Position numbers and translations under genes: made by a program. Below are positions 34,895 to 45,160 of a DNA stretch of 64,000 nucleotides, piece by piece. The stretch covers positions 1,426,001 through 1,490,000 of the forward strand of contig CBDDTF010000003.1 in NCBI GenBank assembly GCA_965233705.1, written 5' to 3'. The DNA comes from Algihabitans sp965233705 (GTDB lineage Bacteria; Pseudomonadota; Alphaproteobacteria; Kiloniellales; DSM-21159). Every line of letters starts with the position of its first letter. The first letter of the stretch is position 1. The notes beneath the pieces were generated by a model. The model searched no databases. It was given only the letters and a program-made list of their open reading frames with translations, and was not told where the DNA came from.

Positions 34895-35659
34895 TCAGTT
34901 GCCCTCCGGCCGGGTCTCGAAGTAGGTCGAGCGCCGGCCGCGCAGCACCAGGTCGAAGCGGTAGGCGCGCAGGTCCATCGGCACGGTCTCGGCCATGTCG
35001 AGCGGCGCGATCAGGCTGCGGATCGCGGCCGGATCGGGAATGGCGTTGAGGATCGGGCAGAGCGGGATGTGGGGATCGCCCTCGAAGTACATCTGGGTGA
35101 CCAGGCGCTGGCCGAAACCCGGGCCGAAGATCGAGAAGTGGATGTGCGCCGGGCGCCAGTCGTTGACGCCGTTGGGCCAGGGGTAGGGCCCGGGCATCAC
35201 GGTGCGGAAGGCGTAGCGGCCCTCGCCGTCGCTCAGCGTGCGTCCGCAGCCGCCGAAGTTGGGGTCCAGCGGGGCGCGGTAGCCGTCGTTGCGGTGGCGG
35301 TAGCGCCCGCCGGCATTGGCCTGCCAGATCTCGATCAGCGCGCCCGGCACCCCGCGGCCGGTCTCGTCGCGCAGGCGGCCGTGCACCAGGATGCGCGGCC
35401 CGATCGGCGCGCCGGTCCCGGCGAAGTTGCGCAGCAGGTCGTGGTCCAGCGGCCCCAGGGCCTGCGGCCCGAAGACCGGCCCGCTGGTCTCCGACAGGGT
35501 CGCCTCGAAGGCCACCGGCGGGCGCTGCGGCGCGCGCAGCACGGAGGTCTTGTAGGCCGGCGCCAGGGCCGGCGGATGCCGGGACAGGTCGCGCTCGATC
35601 AGCGGCGCGACCTGGGGCGGCCGATTGCCGCCTGCAGGCATGTCGGGGCGCTCGCTCAT
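34895..35659 (-). CDS. pcaH: Protocatechuate 3,4-dioxygenase beta subunit PcaH
   Basis: The 254-residue beta chain cleaves protocatechuate between its hydroxyls using Fe(III). The ligands are visible as tyrosines in RYRHRNDGYRAP and MPGPYPWPNGVNDW and the two histidines in RPAHIHFSIFGPG. EIWQANAGGRY is also typical. Its ATG overlaps the pcaC stop by four bases, and pcaG follows at once. Confidence 0.97.
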   Translation of the reverse strand: MSERPDMPAGGNRPPQVAPLIERDLSRHPPALAPAYKTSVLRAPQRPPVAFEATLSETSGPVFGPQALGPLDHDLLRNFAGTGAPIGPRILVHGRLRDETGRGVPGALIEIWQANAGGRYRHRNDGYRAPLDPNFGGCGRTLSDGEGRYAFRTVMPGPYPWPNGVNDWRPAHIHFSIFGPGFGQRLVTQMYFEGDPHIPLCPILNAIPDPAAIRSLIAPLDMAETVPMDLRAYRFDLVLRGRRSTYFETRPEGN

Positions 35660-36069
35660 GGTCCTTCGTCTCCCGCCGCCGGCGGCAGCCGGCCGCTCTC
35701 CTCCAGGGCCTCCCGAACGATGCGGAAGGCCTCGTTGGCCGCCGGCACGCCGGCGTAGACGGCGACGTGCAGCAGCGCCTCCTTGAGATCCTCGGGACTG
35801 GCGCCGGTGTTGGCGCTGGCGCGCGCGTGCATCGCCACCTCCCGGTGATGCCCGCCGGCGGCCAGCAGCGCCAGGGTCACCAGCGAGCGCTCGCGCGGCG
35901 TCAGCCCCGGCCGCGACCAGACCGAGCCCCAGGCGCCCTCCGTGATGAAGCGCTGGAAATCGGCGTCGAAGTCGCTCTTGCGCGCCTCGGCCCGGTCGAC
36001 GTGCGCGTCGCCGAGCACGGCGCGCCGGGTGCGCAGGCCGCGCCGGTAGGCCGCCTCGCGCTCAGCCAA
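35656..36069 (-). CDS. pcaC: 4-carboxymuconolactone decarboxylase PcaC
   Basis: The 137-residue CMD/AhpD-fold protein decarboxylates 4-carboxymuconolactone to 3-oxoadipate enol-lactone. WGSVWSRPGLTPRERSLVTLALLAA and the later LKEALLHVAVYAGVPAANEAF are diagnostic in shorter pieces. It overlaps pcaD by 8 bases and pcaH by 4, so the operon is translationally coupled. Confidence 0.95.
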   Translation of the reverse strand: MAEREAAYRRGLRTRRAVLGDAHVDRAEARKSDFDADFQRFITEGAWGSVWSRPGLTPRERSLVTLALLAAGGHHREVAMHARASANTGASPEDLKEALLHVAVYAGVPAANEAFRIVREALEESGRLPPAAGDEGP

Positions 36070-36889
36070 GACCCCGCTCCCGCAAGAAGCCGGAAATCAC
36101 GGCGCCCAGCCGCTCCGGCGCCTCGACGCAGGGAATGTGCCCCGCCCCCTCGATCATCTCGAAGGCGGCGCCGGGGATCAGCTCGGCCAGGCCGCGCACC
36201 ACCTCCGGCGGGGTAGAGCCGTCGGCGCTGCCGGCGACGCAGAGGGCGGGCGCGCGCAGGCCCCGGGCGGCCTCGGTAAGGTCGGCGTCGCGGATCTCCG
36301 CGCAGAGCGCGGCGTAGCCCGCGGCCGGGGTGCGCACCAGCATGTTGCGCCAGAGCGCCAGCTCCCCCGGCCGCTCGGCGCGGAAGGCGGGGGAGAACCA
36401 GCGCTCCATCACGGCGTCGGCCAGCGCGGCCAGGCCGCCGGCTTGGAGATCGGCGATCCGCGCGTCCCAGATCTCCGGCGTGCCGATGCGGTGCGCCGTG
36501 CAGCAGAGCACCAGGCCGGCGACGCGCAGCGGCACGGCGGCGGCCAGCGCCTGGGCGATCATGCCGCCGACCGACAGGCCGACCAGCGTCACCCGCCCGA
36601 TGCCCAGATGGTCGAGCAGCGCCCGCAGGTCTTCGGCGTGGGCGGCGATCGAGCGCGTGCCGGCTAGGTCGCTGAGCCCGTGCCCGGCCTTGGAGTAGCG
36701 CAGGACGCGCAGGCCGGCCGGCAGATGCGCCAGCAGCGCGTCCCAGACCCGCAGGTCAGTCCCCAGGGAATTGGCGAAGACCAGCACCGGCGGCGCCTCC
36801 GCCCCGGCTTGCGGCCCCGCGGCCGCGTCCGGCGGCGGCCCCTCCAGCCGGTACTCGATGACCCGCCCGTCGATCAGGGCTGACTGCAT
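36062..36889 (-). CDS. pcaD: 3-oxoadipate enol-lactonase PcaD
   Basis: The 275-residue alpha/beta hydrolase opens 3-oxoadipate enol-lactone. The nucleophile elbow is GLSVGGMIAQ, the acid lies near CVAGSADGSTPPEVV and the His in EGAGHIPCVEAPE. The start at 36889 is preferred because GAGGGAG precedes it by 8 bases; the ATG at 36907 has none. It is the first gene of pcaDCHGB and is divergent from pcaQ. No pcaIJF genes for the last steps are seen here. Confidence 0.94.
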   Translation of the reverse strand: MQSALIDGRVIEYRLEGPPPDAAAGPQAGAEAPPVLVFANSLGTDLRVWDALLAHLPAGLRVLRYSKAGHGLSDLAGTRSIAAHAEDLRALLDHLGIGRVTLVGLSVGGMIAQALAAAVPLRVAGLVLCCTAHRIGTPEIWDARIADLQAGGLAALADAVMERWFSPAFRAERPGELALWRNMLVRTPAAGYAALCAEIRDADLTEAARGLRAPALCVAGSADGSTPPEVVRGLAELIPGAAFEMIEGAGHIPCVEAPERLGAVISGFLRERGLG

Positions 36890-37003
36890 CCCTCGGCTCC
36901 CTCGCATCGCGGCCGCCCGCGCCCGCCATCTGCCGTCTCCCGCCCGGCACGCCGGCGACGGGCAAGCGGCAAGACTGCGCGATCGCTTCCGTCGTGTAAA
37001 ATT

Positions 37004-37028
37004 AGGTTTTCGACCGCGGCGATAACCT
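37004..37028. promoter_or_regulatory. Candidate PcaQ site in the pcaD-pcaQ gap
   Basis: AGGTT (37004-37008) and AACCT (37024-37028) form an inverted repeat just upstream of pcaQ, and GATAACCTGA matches one half of the PcaQ box (ATAACC-N4-GGTTA type). It lies in the only AT-rich stretch of the divergent gap. Spacing is wider than in the consensus, so this is tentative. Confidence 0.4.
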
Positions 37029-37043
37029 GACAGTCATGCAGCC

Positions 37044-37958
37044 ATGCTCGACCCCCGGATCAAGCTTCGCCACCTGCGCACCTTCGTCGAGGTCGCGCGC
37101 CGCGGCAGCGTCAAGCAGGCGGCCGAGGTGCTGGCGGTCACCCAGCCGGCCGTCTCCAAGACCCTGAAGGAGCTGGAGGAAATCGCCGAGGCCCGGCTGA
37201 TGGAGCGCGGCCGCGCCGGGGTGGTGCTGACGCCGCAAGGCGAGACCCTGCTGCACCACGCCGCCGCGGCCCTGGCCAGCCTGGTGCAGGGCTTCGACGG
37301 CATCGCCGAGGCGGGGGCCGAGGGCCAGCAGGTGCTCACCCTCGGCGCCCTGCCCAGCGTGGCCGCGCGCATCATTCCCGGCGCCGTGGCCAGCTTCAAG
37401 CAGGCCGCCCCGGAGGTCGCCCTGCGCATCGTCACCGGGCCCAATCCCTATCTGCTGGAGCTGGTGCGCGGCGGCGAGCTGGACCTGGTGGTCGGTCGAC
37501 TCGGCCCGCAGGAGAGCATGGCCGGCCTCAGCTTCAACCACCTCTATTCCGAGCGGGTGGCGGTGGTCGTGCGGCCGGGCCACCCGCTGCTGAGCAGCAA
37601 CGACATGACGCGGATCGCCGAGCACACCGTGCTCTTCCCCGATCCCGGCGCCGCCATCCGCGATCTGGCCGAACAGCTCCTGATCACCCACGGCATCGCC
37701 CGCCTGCCCGACCGCATCGAGACCGTGGCGGCGACCTTCGGCCGCGCCTACCTGCGCCGCACCGACGCGGTCTGGTTCATCTCCTACGGCGTGGTCGCGC
37801 TGGACATCGCCGACGGCCTGCTGGTCGAGCTGCCCTTCAAGGTCGACCAGACGCTGGGGCCGGTCGGCCTGACCATGCGCGCCGAGGCGGCGATGACGCC
37901 GGCCATGACCCGCTTCGTCGCCCAACTGCGCCGCCGCGTCGAGGCGGCGGCGCCCTGA
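37044..37958 (+). CDS. pcaQ: LysR-family activator of pca genes, PcaQ
   Basis: The 304-residue LysR protein begins MLDPRIKLRHLRTFVEVARR with a helix-turn-helix at about 20-45 (SVKQAAEVLAVTQPAVSKTL), matching PcaQ, which activates pcaDCHGB in response to 3-oxoadipate-pathway intermediates in rhizobia and agrobacteria. It is divergent from pcaD in the classic arrangement. A PcaQ-like box also lies just after its stop codon, in front of the TRAP genes. Confidence 0.93.
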   Translation: MLDPRIKLRHLRTFVEVARRGSVKQAAEVLAVTQPAVSKTLKELEEIAEARLMERGRAGVVLTPQGETLLHHAAAALASLVQGFDGIAEAGAEGQQVLTLGALPSVAARIIPGAVASFKQAAPEVALRIVTGPNPYLLELVRGGELDLVVGRLGPQESMAGLSFNHLYSERVAVVVRPGHPLLSSNDMTRIAEHTVLFPDPGAAIRDLAEQLLITHGIARLPDRIETVAATFGRAYLRRTDAVWFISYGVVALDIADGLLVELPFKVDQTLGPVGLTMRAEAAMTPAMTRFVAQLRRRVEAAAP

Positions 37959-37967
37959 GCGGGTCGC

Positions 37968-37983
37968 ATAACGCCACGGTTAT
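37968..37983 (+). promoter_or_regulatory. PcaQ-like box upstream of the TRAP transporter operon
   Basis: ATAACGCCACGGTTAT is a 16-base interrupted palindrome (ATAAC-N6-GTTAT) very close to the PcaQ consensus. It lies 10 bases after pcaQ and about 115 bases before dctP, which suggests PcaQ also controls uptake and pobA. Confidence 0.6.
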
Positions 37984-38097
37984 CCAAACCCGTGAAATCC
38001 TCATTTTTCCTTCGCCAGAGCGTGATGCAAACTGGCAAGAAAAGCGCGCCGGCCGCAGCGGCGGCCGCGCCGCCATCGAGAGGGAGGACGAGAGACC

Positions 38098-39162
38098 ATG
38101 CGCAGCACTTCGCTGTCAGCCAAGAGGTTAGCGGCCAAGAGCTTGTCGGGCGGACTGCTCGCCGCGGCACTGCTGCTGGGCGGCACCGCGGCCCAGGCGC
38201 AGGAGGTGACCCTGCGGCTGCACCAGTTCCTGCCGCCCCAGGCCACCATCCCCTCGCAGGCGATCGCCCCCTGGATCGAGAAGGTCGAGAGCGAGTCCGA
38301 CGGCCGCATCGAGATCCAGCACTACCCGGCCATGCAGCTCGGCGGCGCTCCGCCCTCCCTCTTCGACCAGGCCCGCGACGGCGTGGTCGACATCATCTGG
38401 ACGGTGCTGGGCTATACCCCCGGCCGCTTTCCCAAGACCGAAGCCTTCGAGCTGCCCTTCATGGTGACCACCGGCGAGGCCACATCGAAGGCCTTCCACG
38501 AGTACGTCACCGCGAACGCGCTCGACGAGTTCGCCGACGTGCGGCCGCTGGTCTTCCACACCCACGGCGCCGGCCTGCTGCACGTCAAGGGCGAGGGCGT
38601 GCGCGCCATGGAGGACATGGCGGGCCTGAAGCTGCGCGGTCCGACGCGGGTGATCACCAAGATGCTGGAGCGCCTGGGCGCCACCGCCATCGGCATGCCG
38701 GTGCCGGCGGTGCCGGAATCCCTCTCCAAGGGCGTGATCGACGGCGCGGTGATCCCCTGGGAGGTCACCGTCCCCCTGAAGGTCGCCGAGCTGGTCGACA
38801 GCCACACCGGCTTCGAGGGCGAGCACGGGCTCTACACCGCCACCTTCGCCCTGGTGATGAACACCCAGAGCTACGAGGCGCTGCCCGACGACCTGAAGGC
38901 GGTGATCGACGGCAATTCCGGCCTGGAGGCCGCCGCCCTCTTCGGCGCGGCGATGGATGCCGGCGACCTGGTCGGCCGCCGCCAGGCCGAGGCGGCGGGC
39001 AACAGCATCTTCATGCTGGACGCCGAAGAGACGGCGCGCTGGCGCAGCGCCGCCCAGCCGGTGATCGACGAGTGGATCGCCGCGATGGACGAGGCCGGGG
39101 CCGACGGCGCCGCGCTGGTCGAGCAGGCCCGCGCGCTGATCGCCAAGCACTCGGCCGAGTGA
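38098..39162 (+). CDS. TRAP transporter solute-binding protein DctP family
   Basis: The 354-residue precursor has a signal peptide (SLSGGLLAAALLLGGTAAQA-like, mature from about QEVTLRLHQF) and a DctP fold with AIAPWIEKVESESDGRIEIQ and the conserved LRGPTRVITKMLERLGATAI containing the carboxylate-binding Arg. Its place between pcaQ and pobA suggests 4-hydroxybenzoate or protocatechuate as ligand, an inference. GAGGGAGGAC lies just before the ATG. Confidence 0.93.
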   Translation: MRSTSLSAKRLAAKSLSGGLLAAALLLGGTAAQAQEVTLRLHQFLPPQATIPSQAIAPWIEKVESESDGRIEIQHYPAMQLGGAPPSLFDQARDGVVDIIWTVLGYTPGRFPKTEAFELPFMVTTGEATSKAFHEYVTANALDEFADVRPLVFHTHGAGLLHVKGEGVRAMEDMAGLKLRGPTRVITKMLERLGATAIGMPVPAVPESLSKGVIDGAVIPWEVTVPLKVAELVDSHTGFEGEHGLYTATFALVMNTQSYEALPDDLKAVIDGNSGLEAAALFGAAMDAGDLVGRRQAEAAGNSIFMLDAEETARWRSAAQPVIDEWIAAMDEAGADGAALVEQARALIAKHSAE

Positions 39163-39169
39163 GCGCGCA

Positions 39170-39200
39170 AGACCGCCGGCCGGCGCCCGGCCGGCGGTCT
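39170..39200 (+). terminator. Perfect hairpin between dctP and dctQ
   Basis: AGACCGCCGGCCGG and CCGGCCGGCGGTCT form a 14-bp stem with a three-base loop, 8 bases after the dctP stop. There is no T-run, so it probably protects the dctP message or partly terminates. Confidence 0.65.
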
Positions 39201-39238
39201 CCGCCCCCTCCGCCCCTCCCGCTCGACCGGATTGCGCC

Positions 39239-39802
39239 GTGGTGGAACGCCTGATCCATAGAGCCGCGCTGGCGCTGGCGCTGGCCGGCGGCCTGACGCT
39301 GATCGCCATGACGCTGCTGACCGTGGTCAGCATCACCGGGCGCGGCCTGATCGCCCTCGGCCTCGGCCCCGTGCCCGGCACCTACGAGCTGATCGAAATG
39401 GGCTCGGCCTTCGCGGTGTTCAGCTTCCTGCCCTGGTGCCAGCTCCAGCGCGGCCACGTCACCGTCGACCTCTTCATGACGCCGCTGGGCCGCAGGCCCA
39501 ACCTGCTGGCCGACCTGGTCGGCAACCTGCTGTTGACCGGCGCGGCCGGCGTCGTCTTCTGGCGGCTCTGGCTGGGCCTGGCGGACAAGCAGCGCTTCGG
39601 CGAGACCAGCTTCATTCTGGGCATCCCGCTGTGGATCGGCTACGCCCTGGCGGCGCTGGGTGCCGGGCTCTTCGTGCTGGTCAGCGCCTACACCGTGCTG
39701 CGCAGCCTGCGCGAGCTGCGCGCGCCCGATCCGACCGGCGGCCAGGCGAAACACCTGGGCGCGCGGCCACCGACCAGGCAACAGCGAGGCCGGCGGCGAT
39801 GA
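39239..39802 (+). CDS. TRAP transporter small permease DctQ family
   Basis: The 187-residue protein has four hydrophobic helices typical of DctQ, starting LALALAGGLTLIAMTLLTVV, plus the EMGSAFAVFSFLPWCQLQRGHV segment. It starts with GTG at 39239. Its stop overlaps the dctM start by four bases. It forms the membrane unit with DctM. Confidence 0.9.
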   Translation: MVERLIHRAALALALAGGLTLIAMTLLTVVSITGRGLIALGLGPVPGTYELIEMGSAFAVFSFLPWCQLQRGHVTVDLFMTPLGRRPNLLADLVGNLLLTGAAGVVFWRLWLGLADKQRFGETSFILGIPLWIGYALAALGAGLFVLVSAYTVLRSLRELRAPDPTGGQAKHLGARPPTRQQRGRRR

Positions 39803-41121
39803 GCGGCGTCGAGCTGGCCCTGCTCTCCTTCCCGCTGCTGATGCTGCTGATCTTCCTGCGCATCCCCATCGGGCTGGCGATGCTGCTGATCGGCTTCTTC
39901 GGCGTGTGGATCGTCACCGGCAGCGAACGGCCGATCCTGGCGCAGCTCAAGTCGGTGCCCTACGACACCTTCTCCAACTACTCGCTGTCGATCATTCCGC
40001 TGTTCCTGCTGATGGGGCAGTTCGCCACCCGCGGGGGCATGTCGCGCGCCCTGTTCGACGCGGCGGCGGCCTGGCTGGGCCATCGCCGCGGCGGCGTCGC
40101 CATGGCTTCGGTCGGGGCCTGCGGCGCCTTCGGCGCGATCTGCGGCTCCTCCCTGGCCACGGCCGCGACCATGGGCCAGGTGGCGCTGCCGGAGCTGAAG
40201 CGCTTCGGCTACTCCGGCGCGCTGGCGACCGGCAGCCTGGCCGCCGGCGGCACCCTGGGCATCCTGATCCCGCCCTCGGTCATCCTGGTGATCTACGCCA
40301 TCCTGACCGAGCAGAACATCGCCAAGCTGTTCATCGCCGCGCTGGTCCCCGGCCTGCTGGCGGCGGCCGGCTACCTGCTGGCGATCGCCGCCTACGTGCG
40401 CCTGTTTCCCGAGGCCGCCGGCCGGCGCGCGCCCAGCCGCGCGGCCGAGCGCTGGCAGGCGCTGGGCCGCGTCTGGCCGGTGCTGCTGGTCTTCCTGCTG
40501 GTGATCGGCGGCATCTACGCCGGCTGGTTCACGCCGACCGAGGGCGCCGCCGTGGGCGCCGCCGGCACCGGACTGATCGCCTGGCTGAACGGCGGGCTCG
40601 ACGGGCGCGGGCTGCGCCAGGCGATCCTGGCGACCGCGGTGTCGACCGGCATGATCTTCTTTATCCTGCTGGGCGCGGCGGTGTTCAACTCCTTCCTGGC
40701 CTTCTCGCAGTTGCCGCAGGAGGCGGCGCGCTTCGTCGGCGAGAGCGGACTGAGCCCCTGGATCATCCTGCTGGCGATCCTGCTCTGCTACCTGGTGTTC
40801 GGTTGCGTCATGGACTCGCTGTCCATGATCCTGCTGACCATCCCGATCTTCTTCCCGATGGTGATGGCGCTGGATTTCGGCCTGAGCCCGGAGCAGACGG
40901 CGCTGTGGTTCGGCATCATCGTGCTGATCGTAGTCGAGGTCGGGCTGATCACGCCGCCGGTCGGCATGAACCTCTTCGTCATCAACTCGCTGTCGGAGGG
41001 GGTGCCGATCGGCCAGACCTACCGCGGCGCCCTGCCCTTCATCTGCAGCGACTTCCTGCGCGTGGCGCTGCTGCTGCTCTTCCCCGGTCTCACGCTCTTC
41101 CTCGTCGACGCCCTCTACTGA
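39799..41121 (+). CDS. TRAP transporter large permease DctM family
   Basis: The 440-residue protein has about 12 hydrophobic helices and DctM motifs: FGAICGSSLATAATMGQVAL and AGGTLGILIPPSVILVIYAI. The start at 39799 is fixed by the ATGA overlap with dctQ, although the frame is open further upstream. It uses an ion gradient to import the compound bound by DctP. pobA follows after 19 bases in the same operon. Confidence 0.95.
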   Translation: MSGVELALLSFPLLMLLIFLRIPIGLAMLLIGFFGVWIVTGSERPILAQLKSVPYDTFSNYSLSIIPLFLLMGQFATRGGMSRALFDAAAAWLGHRRGGVAMASVGACGAFGAICGSSLATAATMGQVALPELKRFGYSGALATGSLAAGGTLGILIPPSVILVIYAILTEQNIAKLFIAALVPGLLAAAGYLLAIAAYVRLFPEAAGRRAPSRAAERWQALGRVWPVLLVFLLVIGGIYAGWFTPTEGAAVGAAGTGLIAWLNGGLDGRGLRQAILATAVSTGMIFFILLGAAVFNSFLAFSQLPQEAARFVGESGLSPWIILLAILLCYLVFGCVMDSLSMILLTIPIFFPMVMALDFGLSPEQTALWFGIIVLIVVEVGLITPPVGMNLFVINSLSEGVPIGQTYRGALPFICSDFLRVALLLLFPGLTLFLVDALY

Positions 41122-41140
41122 TCCCAGCAGGGAGACCGCC

Positions 41141-42358
41141 ATGCCGGCCAGCACGCCCCGCCACGCCGCCCAAGGGCCCGGGACGCGGCGCGTCCAGGTC
41201 GCCATCATCGGCGCCGGTCCGGCCGGCCTGCTGCTCGGGCAGCTGCTCCAGGGGGCCGGCATCGACACCGCGATCCTGGAACGCCGCACGCGCGACTACG
41301 TGCTGGGCCGCATCCGCGCCGGAGTGCTCGAGCAGGGCACCGTCGGCCTGCTCGAGGAGGCCGGCTGCGCGGCCCGCCTGCACGCCGAGGGGCTGGTCCA
41401 CGGCGGCGTCAACCTGGCCTTCGACGGCCAGCTCCACCGCATCGACCTGACCGACCTGACCGGCGGCCGGGCGGTGACGGTCTACGGCCAGACCGAGGTC
41501 ACGCGCGACCTGATGGACGCACGCGCGGCCAGCGGCGGCGCCACGGTCTACGGGGCCGAGGCGGTGCAGCCCCACGACTTCGACGGGGCGCGCCCCTACC
41601 TGACCTACCGCCACGCCGGACGGACCCACCGCCTCGACTGCGACTTCATCGCCGGCTGCGACGGCTTCCACGGGATCAGCCGCCAGAGCGTGCCCGCGGC
41701 GGCGCTGAGCACCTACGAGCGGGTCTACCCCTTCGGCTGGCTCGGCCTGCTGGCGGACGTGCCGCCGGCCGAACCGGAGCTGGTCTACGCCAACAGCCGG
41801 CGCGGCTTCGCCCTCTGCTCCATGCGCTCGCCCGGCCGCAGCCGCTACTACCTGCAGTGCGCGCTCGACGAGGCGGTCGCGGCCTGGTCGGACCAGGCCT
41901 TCTGGGACGAGCTGCGCCGCCGCCTGCCGGCCGCGGTGGCCGCGCGGGTGACCGCCGGGCCGGCGCTGGAGAAGTCGATCGCCCCGCTGCGCTCCTTCGT
42001 TGCCGAGCCGCTGCGCTTCGGCCGCCTGTTCCTCTGCGGCGACGCCGGCCACATCGTCCCGCCGACCGGCGCCAAGGGCCTGAACCTGGCCGCCAGCGAC
42101 GTCAACTACCTCTACCGGGCGCTGGTCGAACACTACCGCGAGGGCTCCGACGCCGGCCTCGACGGCTACTCCGCGCACGCCCTGGCGCGGGTCTGGAAGG
42201 CGGTGCGCTTTTCCTGGTGGTTCACCGCCCTGATGCACCGCTTCCCCGACGACGGCCCCTTCGACCAGAAGATTCAGGAGGCGGAGCTAAACTATCTGGT
42301 CGGCTCGCGCGCCGCCGCGGCCGCGCTGGCGGAGAACTACGTGGGCCTGCCCTACTGA
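41141..42358 (+). CDS. pobA: 4-hydroxybenzoate 3-monooxygenase PobA
   Basis: The 405-residue flavoprotein hydroxylates 4-hydroxybenzoate to protocatechuate with NADPH and O2, feeding the pca operon. IIGAGPAGLLLGQLLQGAG is the FAD fingerprint, RAGVLEQGTVGLLEEAG and CGDAGHIVPPTGAKGLNLAA match PobA closely. No pobR is adjacent; the PcaQ-like box upstream of dctP may control it. A 16-bp repeat duplicates the last codons just after the stop. Confidence 0.96.
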   Translation: MPASTPRHAAQGPGTRRVQVAIIGAGPAGLLLGQLLQGAGIDTAILERRTRDYVLGRIRAGVLEQGTVGLLEEAGCAARLHAEGLVHGGVNLAFDGQLHRIDLTDLTGGRAVTVYGQTEVTRDLMDARAASGGATVYGAEAVQPHDFDGARPYLTYRHAGRTHRLDCDFIAGCDGFHGISRQSVPAAALSTYERVYPFGWLGLLADVPPAEPELVYANSRRGFALCSMRSPGRSRYYLQCALDEAVAAWSDQAFWDELRRRLPAAVAARVTAGPALEKSIAPLRSFVAEPLRFGRLFLCGDAGHIVPPTGAKGLNLAASDVNYLYRALVEHYREGSDAGLDGYSAHALARVWKAVRFSWWFTALMHRFPDDGPFDQKIQEAELNYLVGSRAAAAALAENYVGLPY

Positions 42359-42413
42359 TCTCCTGCCCTACTGATCTCCTGCCCGACGGCCCCCTGCCCC
42401 ACGGGCCCCTGCC

Positions 42414-42414
<1 letters not shown>
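42347..42414. repeat. Tandem repeat at the pobA 3' end, about 16-bp unit
   Basis: CTGCCCTACTGATCTC occurs twice in direct succession, the first copy containing the pobA stop, followed by two diverged CTGCCC units up to the stop of the convergent regulator gene. Confidence 0.8.
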
Positions 42415-44471
<2,057 letters not shown>

Positions 44472-44510
44472 CACTCTCTCCTCCCTGCCGTTGCGCCGTG
44501 GACGGACCGG

Positions 44511-44585
44511 CGACTGCGAGACGGGCGACTGGCGACTGGCGACTGGCAACTGGGGGGTTGGGAGATTGGGGGATTGGGGGACTGG
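44511..44585. repeat. Short tandem repeat, 7-8-bp unit
   Basis: GGCGACT units pass into GGGGATTG units upstream of the activator's start. The sequence has low complexity and no gene. Confidence 0.75.
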
Positions 44586-44859
44586 CGCACCGTCGCGCCA
44601 AGCCTCCCAGAAACCTGCAACCTGGCAGAAACCCGCAATTAGGGCGCGAAATTGCCTGCATTCCAAGAAGCTTCCCGTGCCGTCCAGCCACGCAAGTGGC
44701 TACGACCAAAAAGTGTATAAATCAAGCCGCGCTCTTGCGATATAATTGAGTCAAGCACCCCCTTAACTCAGCATCTGGTTGAAACCGAGACCGCATCCGT
44801 TCCGCTCCCGACTGGTCTCGGCGCCGCCATGGCGCGGCCGCGCCGACCGCCGCGAGGCT

Positions 44860-44903
44860 GCGACACCTGTCGCGCCGCCGCCACGCCCTGCAACAGGTGT
44901 CGA
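44860..44903. promoter_or_regulatory. Candidate upstream activating sequences for the sigma-54 activator
   Basis: Two related palindromes lie 30 bases apart centre to centre: GCGACA-CC-TGTCGC (44860-44873, perfect) and GCAACA-GG-TGTCGA (44890-44903, imperfect). They are about 80-110 bases upstream of the predicted sigma-54 start, the usual place for enhancer sites. The rest of the 44472-44949 gap holds the short repeat and an AT-rich patch with a TATAAT at 44741-44746 but no good -35. Confidence 0.65.
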
Positions 44904-44949
44904 TCCGGAGCACTACCGATTTCCACAGTGATAACAGCATGTTAAATTT

Positions 44950-44965
44950 TGGCATGCCATTTGCT
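44950..44965 (+). promoter_or_regulatory. Sigma-54 (-24/-12) promoter
   Basis: TGGCATG-CCAT-TTGCT differs from the consensus TGGCACG-N4-TTGCW at one base. The invariant GG (44951-44952) and GC (44963-44964) are separated by exactly ten bases. Transcription would start near 44975, giving a leader of about 185 bases before the diiron oxygenase gene. Confidence 0.85.
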
Positions 44966-45160
44966 TAATCCCGCCACGTCAGGCCCGAAGCCCCCCGCAG
45001 CCGCAACGACGAGGGGCGGGACCGAGACCACGGACGACACGGGGACGGACAGCGCATCTGGGACCACGCGCGACGCGCCGGCGCATGCCGGTGTCGTAGC
45101 CCGATCTGCTCCCGCCATCCCCCGCAGGAAGCTCGCCCCTTGGTGGAGGAGACGGAACTC

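Noticed and set aside
39688..41289. Long minus-strand frame opposite dctM
   Set aside because: It is the antisense of a well-supported TRAP permease, and its composition is that of a shadow frame.
44741..44746. Sigma-70 promoter (TATAAT) for the diiron operon
   Set aside because: No acceptable -35 hexamer is found 16-18 bases upstream, whereas the -24/-12 element at 44950-44965 is nearly perfect.
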